Of a stretch of DNA of 64,000 nucleotides, positions 1-6,550 are shown one piece after another. The position numbers and the translations under genes were made by a program. The notes beneath the pieces are model-generated. The model was not told where the DNA came from. It ran no database searches and saw only the letters and a list, made by a program, of their open reading frames with translations. Every line of letters starts with the position of its first letter. The stretch's first letter is position 1. The DNA is from 55-13 sp964501275 (GTDB lineage: Bacteria; Armatimonadota; Fimbriimonadia; Fimbriimonadales; Fimbriimonadaceae), in NCBI GenBank assembly GCA_964501275.1, contig CAZCSP010000017.1:16417-80416 (forward strand), in the 5' to 3' direction.

Positions 1-221
1 CAGTTCTTGTCTCGAATCTTCTGCTCTCTGCCCAAAGGGTTGCTGGCTTTCATTTTGTCTTTGACCAGCTGCTCGCGTTTAAGTTCCGCTTCCCGCATCT
101 CTAACGAGATGCCGTCCGCCTTACGCTGCTGCACTTTATAGACCTGCCAAGGTTTTTGGCTGAGATACAGTCCAAGACAGATCGCCGAAAAAACGATGAA
201 AAGTTGCCATCCTAGCTTCAT
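1..221 (-). CDS. small membrane-anchored protein (C-terminal part lies outside the window)
   Basis: The reading frame starts with ATG at 221 and runs off the left edge, giving about 73 visible residues. It begins with a short basic start (MKLGW), then one hydrophobic segment (about residues 5-19), then a highly charged, probably helical stretch. This is the layout of a bitopic protein with a coiled-coil domain outside the membrane. FtsL/DivIC-type septum proteins look like this, but I see no diagnostic motif, so that is only a possibility. The start codon overlaps the pyruvate kinase stop (ATGA, 4 bp), so the two are translationally coupled in one operon. Confidence 0.7.
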   Translation of the reverse strand, partial: MKLGWQLFIVFSAICLGLYLSQKPWQVYKVQQRKADGISLEMREAELKREQLVKDKMKASNPLGREQKIRDKN

Positions 222-1627
222 GATTCCACCACCTGGGTCAGGATCAGGTTGGTGTTCCCCTCGCCAAAGGGCACTCCCGCCGTGATTAGAACCAAGCTTC
301 CTTTTTTAAGACGTTTGTATTTGACAAAAGCGTTGATCGCATTCCGCACCCCTTCCTCCGTGGACTGAGGTGTCGGCAGACGAATCGCATCCACCCCCCA
401 GCATACGCCAAGTCGGGCCTGGGTGCGCTCGTCATAGGTCGCGCAGAGGAGCGGGGCTTTGGGCCGGTACTTGCTCACCAATCTAGCGGTGTTTCCGCTG
501 ACGGTGGTGGAGACGACGGCGGCCGGCTTCAGAAGGGAGGCCAAGTCTGCGACAGAGTGGGCAATCGCCTCCTGGTGGCCGATGTGGATTCGGGCGCTCT
601 CCTGGAACTTCTGCTCGATGCGGCTCCGGTCGAAGAGGGCCTCCGCCTTCTCCGAAATGCGCACCATCGTCTTCACGCACTCGATGGGATACTCCCCGCT
701 GGCGGTCTCCCCGCTGAGCATGATCGCATCGGTGCCGTCGAGTACCGCATTCGCGATGTCGGTCGCCTCGGCGCGGGTGGGGCGGGGGTAGGTCATCATG
801 CTCTCCAGCATTTGGGTTGCCGTAATCACTGGCTTGCCCACCCAGGTACACATGTCGATGATCTTCTTCTGCATGATGGGCACGTCCTCGATGTCCATCT
901 GCAGGCCCAAGTCCCCTCGCGCCACCATCACCAGGTCCACCACCTTGAGGATATTGCCCAAGTCCTGGATCGCCTCTCGCGTTTCGATCTTCGCGCAGAG
1001 CCCGATGCTGGGGTCGAGTTTGTCCACTTCGCGGCGAAGCTGAACGATATCGTCGGCTTCTTTGACATAGCTGAGCGCGATGTAGTCCACCCCCGCCGCA
1101 CAGGCGTAGCCGATGTCTTCCCGATCCTTGTCGGTCATAGCCGGGGTGTCGAAGACCTTGTTCACCAACGTGATTCCCTGGCGGCTCTTCACCAAGCCGT
1201 CGCACATCACGGTCGCGGCGTAGTTGTCGCCTACTTTCTCGCCCAACTTCAGTTCGACATGTCCATCACCGAGCAAGGCGCGACATCCCAGGGCAAAGGC
1301 GTTCACGATGTCTGTCTGGGTGACCGGCATGGTTGCGCCTGGTGCAGGGCCAATGGTGATCGTCTGCCCCTGGACCAGGTGGAGGCCCCCTTCTGGAAGC
1401 ATACCAATGCGAAACTTAGGGCCCTGGAGGTCGGCAAGAATTGCGACGGCGCCGATCTGAGGGCTAAGTTCTCGTACCCACTCCACCCACCGGCGCTTGG
1501 TTTCCCAATCGCCGTGGCTGCAATTGAGCCGGGCCACATTCATCCCGGCATCGATCAACTCCTTGACCTTCTCCCGACTATCCACCGCCGGCCCGAGCGT
1601 GCAGACGATCTTGGTACGCCGCTTCAT
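218..1627 (-). CDS. pyk: pyruvate kinase
   Basis: Catalyses the last step of glycolysis, phosphoenolpyruvate plus ADP to pyruvate plus ATP, in the cytoplasm. The 469-residue product has the normal family length. Visible signatures are the N-terminal TKIVCTLGPA strand, the CAKIETREAI segment that ends in the metal-binding Glu, MVARGDLGLQM, and the TATQMLESM active-site loop, followed by the C-terminal regulatory domain (from about residue 345). The Lys-containing strand reads ALSYVKEADD, close to the usual SFV form. ATG at 1627 has no good Shine-Dalgarno. The 3' end overlaps the next small membrane-protein gene by 4 bp. Confidence 0.97.
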   Translation of the reverse strand: MKRRTKIVCTLGPAVDSREKVKELIDAGMNVARLNCSHGDWETKRRWVEWVRELSPQIGAVAILADLQGPKFRIGMLPEGGLHLVQGQTITIGPAPGATMPVTQTDIVNAFALGCRALLGDGHVELKLGEKVGDNYAATVMCDGLVKSRQGITLVNKVFDTPAMTDKDREDIGYACAAGVDYIALSYVKEADDIVQLRREVDKLDPSIGLCAKIETREAIQDLGNILKVVDLVMVARGDLGLQMDIEDVPIMQKKIIDMCTWVGKPVITATQMLESMMTYPRPTRAEATDIANAVLDGTDAIMLSGETASGEYPIECVKTMVRISEKAEALFDRSRIEQKFQESARIHIGHQEAIAHSVADLASLLKPAAVVSTTVSGNTARLVSKYRPKAPLLCATYDERTQARLGVCWGVDAIRLPTPQSTEEGVRNAINAFVKYKRLKKGSLVLITAGVPFGEGNTNLILTQVVES

Positions 1628-1669
1628 CCTTGGATTGCCAGGGTACCCAGAATTGTGGGAGGGGTGAAA

Positions 1670-1734
1670 AAGTGAGGCGTGAAGACGTAAGAGAGTGATC
1701 CCGTGAGTTTCCTCACGCCTTCACGATCTCACGC
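1670..1734. repeat. intergenic word-repeat with hairpin
   Basis: Between pyk and the upstream secreted-protein gene, short words related to GTGAGGCGTGAAG recur in both orientations. The tightest hairpin is CGTGAG (1702-1707) with CTCACG (1712-1717) and a 4-nt loop. It lies just past the stop of the gene ending at 1746 and could work as a terminator or mRNA end, although there is no T tract. Confidence 0.5.
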
Positions 1735-1745
1735 AACCACCGTTT

Positions 1746-2351
1746 CTACCCTCTCTGTCCTGCCTGCATCTTTACAAGTAGGTCGTAAGCAAGGGGATCG
1801 AGGAGGATTTCTTGGATGAACAGATTGAGGCGATCTTCGTCCTTGATCTCCTCGGGCTTGATATTTGGGTTATAAAGCTTGAAATCAAGAGAGTTGCCCG
1901 CCGCTTTCATCTGCCCCGCGTTCAAGGTGGTTTTCACAATCTCCAGAACCATTTTGGTATTGTCGCTGGCGATCGCCGCGCGCTGCATGGTGAAAGTTCG
2001 GATAACCGCGTTCAACTCCCTGAGCAATTCCTTATCGGGAACGTCGCCCTTCTCAATCCCATCCTGAACGGCCTTGTTCACCTTGGCTGCATACTGGCCA
2101 AGAATCTTGGCTTCTAAATCCTCTTGGGTCCGCACATCCCGCCGTGCCTTTTCGATAATGGGGAGGATCTTGCGGATCTGCTCCTTGGTCATCACCAAAG
2201 GCAGCAGGTGGTTTAGCAGGTCGATCTGCCGCATCTTCTCCAGCGTTGCGGTGGACTGCTTGGCTTTCTCCGAGGTCGGTTGGGCAAAGGCGGCCCCCGC
2301 AATGGCGAGGACGACGCTGAGGACGATTAAGAAGCGCTTCATAGTTTTCAC
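1746..2351 (-). CDS. secreted helical protein of unknown function
   Basis: The product is about 201 residues. A signal peptide covers roughly residues 1-23 (KRFLIVLSVVLAIAGAAFA, probable cleavage after AFA). The rest is rich in Lys, Glu and Leu and looks almost wholly helical, with a 'MTKEQIRKILPIIEKAR' stretch reminiscent of periplasmic LTXXQ/Spy-like proteins. That resemblance is weak and no function is claimed. The frame starts at GTG 2351, overlapping the previous gene's stop (GTGA); ATG at 2342 gives an equally good signal peptide. It forms a two-gene unit with the membrane protein upstream. Confidence 0.75.
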   Translation of the reverse strand: MKTMKRFLIVLSVVLAIAGAAFAQPTSEKAKQSTATLEKMRQIDLLNHLLPLVMTKEQIRKILPIIEKARRDVRTQEDLEAKILGQYAAKVNKAVQDGIEKGDVPDKELLRELNAVIRTFTMQRAAIASDNTKMVLEIVKTTLNAGQMKAAGNSLDFKLYNPNIKPEEIKDEDRLNLFIQEILLDPLAYDLLVKMQAGQRG

Positions 2352-2725
2352 TGGGGGGCCACGTCTGGCTCCTGTGGATCAGACGGCCCGGAGTTTCTAG
2401 ATGTTACTACTCCATCGAACATCAAAGTTACCAACATCGCCATTGCCATGGTCTGCGCATGGACGAACGCCAAACCGGCACCAGCGATGGAAAGGAAAGC
2501 CAAGGGTGTCATCCCATTGGCAGTGAATCCGCCGAGGGAATGCGAGGCGATCAGGGCCGCAAACAGAACAGTCGCTCCCCCCAACATCGCCACCGCTCCC
2601 CCAACTGCTCGGGCTTGGCGCGAGATACGGGACAGCTTCTGTCGAATGAAGTCGGACCGCCGAGACTGGATCAGCCCATAGGCAATCCACAAGGCAAAAC
2701 AAATCAACCCCTGGACCCAGATCAT
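2348..2725 (-). CDS. small integral membrane protein
   Basis: About 125 residues with three hydrophobic segments (about residues 3-20, 42-62 and 74-105) and a basic loop after the first. I do not recognise a family. The frame is open further upstream to 2887, but that part translates an inverted repeat and adds a non-hydrophobic leader. I therefore chose ATG 2725, which makes the protein start directly with a membrane segment. A TACCCT box lies 7 nt before this ATG on the minus strand, suiting a leaderless transcript. It is coupled by a 4-bp overlap to the secreted-protein gene. Confidence 0.65.
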   Translation of the reverse strand: MIWVQGLICFALWIAYGLIQSRRSDFIRQKLSRISRQARAVGGAVAMLGGATVLFAALIASHSLGGFTANGMTPLAFLSIAGAGLAFVHAQTMAMAMLVTLMFDGVVTSRNSGPSDPQEPDVAPQ

Positions 2726-2746
2726 GAAACGGAGGGTACCGTAATT

Positions 2747-2843
2747 GCTTGATTGCTGGAATGCTGGATTCGCGGAGGGTTGATTTCGACTTCCGATTTC
2801 CGATTTCCGCCAATCTAGCAATCCAGCATTCCAGCAATCAAGC
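2747..2843. repeat. 24-bp perfect inverted repeat between divergent genes
   Basis: The arms at 2747-2770 and 2820-2843 are exact reverse complements over 24 bp, separated by 49 bp. Each arm is made of related 8-9 bp words (CCAGCAAT, CCAGCATT). The spacer holds a tandem TTCCGATTTCCGATTTCC. The right arm ends 6 bp before the PfkB start codon. Related words recur at 9541-9560 and 9620-9640. Confidence 0.9.
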
Positions 2844-2849
2844 ACTCCC

Positions 2850-3740
2850 ATGATTCTCGTCTTCGGCACCGTCTGCATCGACCGCATCCGCCGGGTCCCC
2901 CACTTACCGCCTGTAGGTGGCTATGTGGAGATAACGGAAGAGATCGACCTTTTGGGCGGCGAAGCCGCCAACACAGCGGTCGCCCTCCAATCTTGGGGAG
3001 CGGCAGTGACGCTTCATGGGAATGCCTTGGGCTCAGGAGCAGATGGCGATCTCTTGCGGCAGCTGGTCACCGAGAAAGGCCTCCAAATCGAACCCCAGGA
3101 GACGCAGAACTCCGCTCCTGTCTGCGACGTTTATGTCACGCCGGACGGTGACCGAACCATGTTCGGCAAGAACTTCAGCATCATGGAGACCGACCTCTCC
3201 AGCCTGCCCAAAGCCGACTGGTTCACGGCGGAGCCAAACATGGCGACGCTCTCGCGAGAAGCGGCCCGGCTAGCCTACAAAGCAGGAATGAGCATCTACC
3301 TGATGGACTTCATCGGAGAGAACGAACCGATTCCGCCTGGCTCGTTTTGGCAGTGCAGCACCGACTGGATAGGAACCAGGGGCAATACCCAAAAAAACGT
3401 CGCCTGGGTTCAGGATTGGGTGGACAAGACGGGTTGCTTCGCCATCCTCAGCGACGGCCCGAACGGCTTTGTGGCGGGATCGCCGAGCCATCCGGTGCGC
3501 GCCTATCCGCCCTTCCCGGCTCCGTCGATTGTGGACACCACCGGAGCCGGAGACGTGTTTCGGGCCGGGATGCTCTTTGGTCTCGACCAGGGCTGGCCTG
3601 TCCACCAGTGCCTCCAATTCGCCTCCGCCGCCGGATGCCTGAACTGCCGTTCGCTGGGAGCGACCACCGATGTGCCAACGGTCGCGGAAATCCAAGCCCA
3701 TATCGACCAGCATCCCGCAATTTCCACGCAATATCGCTAG
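2850..3740 (+). CDS. PfkB-family carbohydrate kinase
   Basis: ATP-dependent sugar or nucleoside kinase of the ribokinase fold, 296 residues, cytoplasmic. The first PfkB signature region is GGEAANTAVAL (about residues 36-46). The second is DTTGAGDVFRAGM (about 225-237), whose GAGD Asp is the catalytic base. The substrate cannot be told from sequence; there is no neighbouring sugar pathway. ATG 2850 has no Shine-Dalgarno, and an inverted repeat sits directly in front of it. It is followed after 59 bp by the GspE-N-domain gene. Confidence 0.9.
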   Translation: MILVFGTVCIDRIRRVPHLPPVGGYVEITEEIDLLGGEAANTAVALQSWGAAVTLHGNALGSGADGDLLRQLVTEKGLQIEPQETQNSAPVCDVYVTPDGDRTMFGKNFSIMETDLSSLPKADWFTAEPNMATLSREAARLAYKAGMSIYLMDFIGENEPIPPGSFWQCSTDWIGTRGNTQKNVAWVQDWVDKTGCFAILSDGPNGFVAGSPSHPVRAYPPFPAPSIVDTTGAGDVFRAGMLFGLDQGWPVHQCLQFASAAGCLNCRSLGATTDVPTVAEIQAHIDQHPAISTQYR

Positions 3741-3799
3741 CAAGGGTATCTGCGCTTTTTCACGCAAACGCCGATGATCTTAAGAGAAGGTCAAATGGT

Positions 3800-4369
3800 A
3801 TGAATCACGGAGAGCGATATCTAAGGCTCGGCGACATGCTTCTCCACGAAGGGGTATTGACGCCCCGGAAGTTGAAGCGCGGACTACAGGTTGCCCACGA
3901 CTCGAAACGCAGGCTTGGCGACGTTCTAGTCGACCTCGGCTACGCCTCGGAAGAGATCGTCTCCAAGTGCCTCGCCGAACAATACGGATTTACTTTTGCC
4001 GAGTTGGAAACGATTCAGCCTGATGCAGAAGCCCTGAAAAAGCTGACCCCAGAGTACGCCCTGAAGTGGGGAGTCTTGCCCGTGTCGGATGGAGACCACT
4101 TTACGTGCGTGATCTCCGATCCGCTGAACGTCGAGATATCGGATACGATGGCCGCAATCGTTCGCAAGCCGGTGTCCTTCACCTTGGCCGGGCGCGTCGC
4201 GCTCCAGCATGCGATTCGCGTTGCCTATGGCCTGCCGATTCCCAAAGTGAGCAAGGGTCGGAAACGCCCGCCTCAGCCGGAGTCCATCCTCCAACGCGAC
4301 CGCGTGATGCTCTTGGAAGCCATCAATTTTGAGTTGAACCTCGACCATTCGATGAGGAGGGCAAGTTAA
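3800..4369 (+). CDS. GspE/PilB N-terminal-domain protein
   Basis: About 189 residues. The first ~60 form a helical unit with 'RRLGDVLVDLGYASEEIV', and residues ~60-150 match the type II secretion/type IV pilus ATPase N-terminal (MshEN-type) domain. In that family such domains can bind cyclic-di-GMP. No ATPase domain follows, so this is a stand-alone regulatory domain. ATG 3800 is preceded by GAGAAGG (3784-3790); the longer open frame upstream is an overlap with the kinase gene. The stop overlaps the next ATG (TAATG), so it is translationally coupled to the MinD-like ATPase. Together they suggest control of pilus or motility machinery. Confidence 0.82.
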   Translation: MNHGERYLRLGDMLLHEGVLTPRKLKRGLQVAHDSKRRLGDVLVDLGYASEEIVSKCLAEQYGFTFAELETIQPDAEALKKLTPEYALKWGVLPVSDGDHFTCVISDPLNVEISDTMAAIVRKPVSFTLAGRVALQHAIRVAYGLPIPKVSKGRKRPPQPESILQRDRVMLLEAINFELNLDHSMRRAS

Positions 4370-5202
4370 TGAGGATTATCTCTGTCACCAGCGGAAAGGG
4401 TGGGGTCGGCAAGACCAACCTGAGCGCCAACCTCGGCATCTCCCTAGCCCAGTTTGGCTACCGCGTCCTCGTCTTCGACGCCGACCTTGGCCTCGCCAAC
4501 CTCGACGTCGTCCTGGGCACCAGCGCCGAATACTCCCTCCACCACGCCCTGGATGGCAACCTCTGCCTGGCGGAAGTCATCGCCAACGGGCCGGGCGGGA
4601 TTCGGTTCGTCAGCGGCGGATCGGGCATCTCGAAGCTGATCAACGTGAGCAGGAAGCGACTCCAGAACTTCCTGATGGAACTGACCCAGCTTGAGGAATC
4701 GACCGACGTTTTGATCTTCGATACCGGTGCCGGCGTCGATCAGCGCGTTCTCACGTTCTTGCGCGCCGCCGACGAGGTGGTGCTAGTCGTCACCCCAGAC
4801 CCCGCCTCGGTGACCGACGCCTACGCGACGATCAAAGTCCTGATGAGGAATCAGAAGGACGCCAATATCCAGGTTCTGATGAACCAGGTGGAGTCGGAGC
4901 GGCAGGGCGAGGCGATCTATCGCAAGCTGAACGACGTCGCCAGCCACTTTCTGGATGCAAACCTCACCTACCTCGGCTCGGTCCGCCAGGACCCAGAGAT
5001 CGTGCAGTGGGTCCGCCTCCGCCAGCCATTCGTTCTGGCCGATCCCAAGCTGAAAGCGTCCCGCGACGTACTGGATGTCGCCAAGGCTCTCGGCGCCAGG
5101 GCCAAACTCTACGACGACGCCGGGCATCTGGCCGAAAGGCTGGAACTCGCCTTCGGCATCAAGAAGGAAGAGCCCGTCGAGCCCCAGGCCCAAGCGGCCT
5201 AA
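4369..5202 (+). CDS. MinD/FlhG-type P-loop ATPase
   Basis: A 277-residue ATPase of the ParA/MinD superfamily. The deviant Walker A is SGKGGVGKT (about residues 8-16), switch I is FDADLGLANLDV (about 37-48), and Walker B is VLIFDTGAG (about 114-122). The closest match by eye is FlhG/FleN/YlxH, which places or counts flagella or pili, rather than MinD itself, because there are no minC or minE genes. GAGGAGGG lies just upstream of ATG 4369, inside the preceding gene. The C-terminus is a charged, Pro/Ala-rich tail instead of a clear MinD membrane helix. Confidence 0.88.
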   Translation: MRIISVTSGKGGVGKTNLSANLGISLAQFGYRVLVFDADLGLANLDVVLGTSAEYSLHHALDGNLCLAEVIANGPGGIRFVSGGSGISKLINVSRKRLQNFLMELTQLEESTDVLIFDTGAGVDQRVLTFLRAADEVVLVVTPDPASVTDAYATIKVLMRNQKDANIQVLMNQVESERQGEAIYRKLNDVASHFLDANLTYLGSVRQDPEIVQWVRLRQPFVLADPKLKASRDVLDVAKALGARAKLYDDAGHLAERLELAFGIKKEEPVEPQAQAA

Positions 5203-5205
5203 ACC

Positions 5206-5234
5206 GCATTCCGCCGGGTTTACTGGCGGAATGC
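5206..5234 (+). promoter_or_regulatory. hairpin overlapping the thioesterase start codon
   Basis: GCATTCCGCC (5206-5215) and GGCGGAATGC (5225-5234) are perfect 10-bp arms around a 9-nt loop. The 3' arm contains both the only purine-rich sequence near the start (GGCGGA) and the ATG at 5231. When folded, the hairpin would bury the start site, so it may couple or restrict translation or weakly end the upstream transcript. Confidence 0.7.
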
Positions 5235-5665
5235 TCCAAGCCGTTACCGAAGAGCGCATACGGGTCCGCTACGGCGAGACCGACCAGATGGGCCACGCCT
5301 ACTACGCCAACTACCTCTATTGGTTCGAGCAAGCCCGAGGCGCCTGGTGCCGCGACCGAGGGTTCACCTACAAATCGCTGGAGGAGCAAGGCATCCTCCT
5401 CCCAGTGGTGGAAGCCCACCTGCGGTATCGAGGCGAAGTGAAGTACGACGACTGGATCACCGTCCGCATTTGGACCTCGGAAGTGAAGCGAGCGGCGATC
5501 CGCTTCGACTACGAGGTCGTGAACCAGACAACCGGCAAAGTCGCCACCGAAGGCCACACCTGGCACGTCGTTATGAGCCCAGAGACGAGAAGCGCCATGT
5601 CCATCCCTCCATTCATGAGGGAGCTATTGGAACGCGATCCGGCTTTGTTTGAGCGGTTGGAGTAA
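5231..5665 (+). CDS. acyl-CoA thioesterase (YbgC/FadM, 4HBT hot-dog fold)
   Basis: Hydrolyses acyl-CoA thioesters in the cytoplasm. At about 144 residues it has normal family length. The N-terminal 'VRYGETDQMGHAYYANYLYWFEQAR' region (about residues 12-36) carries the catalytic Asp of the hot-dog family, ETDQMG. ATG 5231 is chosen because the conserved domain begins about ten residues later; the longer open frame overlaps the ATPase gene. The start codon lies inside a strong hairpin. It is the last gene of the run starting at 2850. Confidence 0.88.
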   Translation: MLQAVTEERIRVRYGETDQMGHAYYANYLYWFEQARGAWCRDRGFTYKSLEEQGILLPVVEAHLRYRGEVKYDDWITVRIWTSEVKRAAIRFDYEVVNQTTGKVATEGHTWHVVMSPETRSAMSIPPFMRELLERDPALFERLE

Positions 5666-5795
5666 GGCCCGCCCCGGTAGTCACGGATGCTCAAAACCGC
5701 TGTCGATTCGCAAGTATCTGACAGACTAAAAAGTCCCTCCCCCTCTATCACAACAACACGAGCCCACTCGACTGGTGATCACGTATTTGACGACT

Positions 5796-6227
5796 TCAGA
5801 CCAGAGGATTTCGCACTTTCAGCCGGGGAAACCTGCTGAAATCCCGGTCGACCGAAAGTAGTTCGCTCACACCATGACTGAGGCACACCGCCGCGATCCG
5901 GGCATCGTGGACTTGGGAGCCCACGATTTTCGCCCCTTCGAGGAGTTGCTGGAAGATGCTCCATGTTGTGGAAGTCTCAGTGTGCACCTCGCAAGATGGT
6001 GAAGCGGTCCACGCCTCAATTTGAAGCAAAGCCTCTTGAGGCGTCGCGGGGGAGGCGAAAATTCTTGGATGGGTGATTTTGCCGTAGAACTCCACCAGGC
6101 ACTGGTAGGGAATGGCCCATGGAGCATCGCCTTGGGCCAGAGAAGCCATCACTTCCTTAGCGCGAGGATTGAAGGGCGACTCCGCCATCTTCGCATAGAC
6201 CAGGATGTTGGTATCGACGCTTGTCAA
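5796..6227 (-). CDS. VapC-like PIN-domain toxin
   Basis: Predicted Mg2+-dependent ribonuclease toxin of a type II toxin-antitoxin pair, about 143 residues. It starts SVDTNILVYA, with the first PIN Asp. Glu in CLVEFYGKI (about residue 45), Asp in VHDARIAA (about 107) and Asp in SVDRDFSRF complete the acidic site. Translation starts at TTG 6227, which overlaps the antitoxin stop (TTGA), a typical coupled arrangement. The RNA target is unknown. Confidence 0.87.
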   Translation of the reverse strand: MTSVDTNILVYAKMAESPFNPRAKEVMASLAQGDAPWAIPYQCLVEFYGKITHPRIFASPATPQEALLQIEAWTASPSCEVHTETSTTWSIFQQLLEGAKIVGSQVHDARIAAVCLSHGVSELLSVDRDFSRFPRLKVRNPLV

Positions 6228-6457
6228 TACCGATCACCGTAGACGATTTCCCACATCTGCTCTTGGGTCATGTTCGGATCGACCAACCCACCCATATCCC
6301 GTGAGAGGTCGGGGAGTTTGTAGGCGTTCTTGGGTTTGCCGTTGATCGCCAGGCGGAGGCCCTCCTCGATGATTTCGCGCATCGTAACGCCGCGCTGGAG
6401 AGCGGTTTGCTTCAGCTTCTTAAAAAGAGAATCCGAAATCTCGACCGTCGTCTTCAT
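6224..6457 (-). CDS. antitoxin paired with the PIN toxin
   Basis: About 77 residues. It begins MKTTVEISDSLFKKLKQTAL, a ribbon-helix-helix-like start, followed by 'MREIIEEGLRLAI' and a C-terminal acidic tail that would bind the toxin. ATG 6457 is chosen over upstream ATG codons because the domain starts there and a TAATAT -10 box sits 5 nt in front of it. It overlaps the toxin start by 4 bp, and such antitoxins usually repress their own promoter. Confidence 0.85.
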   Translation of the reverse strand: MKTTVEISDSLFKKLKQTALQRGVTMREIIEEGLRLAINGKPKNAYKLPDLSRDMGGLVDPNMTQEQMWEIVYGDRY

Positions 6458-6462
6458 GACCC

Positions 6463-6468
6463 ATATTA
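6463..6468 (-). promoter_or_regulatory. -10 box for leaderless vapBC transcription
   Basis: TAATAT on the minus strand, ending 5 nt before the antitoxin ATG, with no Shine-Dalgarno between. Transcription would begin at or next to the start codon. Confidence 0.5.
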
Positions 6469-6550
6469 CCATATCGGCTGAAAAAGGGCGGTCACGATGC
6501 CAATCCTGTAGGCCCCCCAAACAGTTCGCCCCGTCTACGCCGTATCATGG

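Noticed and set aside
557..1675. 372-residue open frame opposite pyruvate kinase
   Set aside because: It is complementary to a strongly conserved enzyme and has no coherent domain.
2726..2887. N-terminal extension of the small membrane protein gene
   Set aside because: It translates the 24-bp inverted repeat and overlaps the divergent PfkB start.
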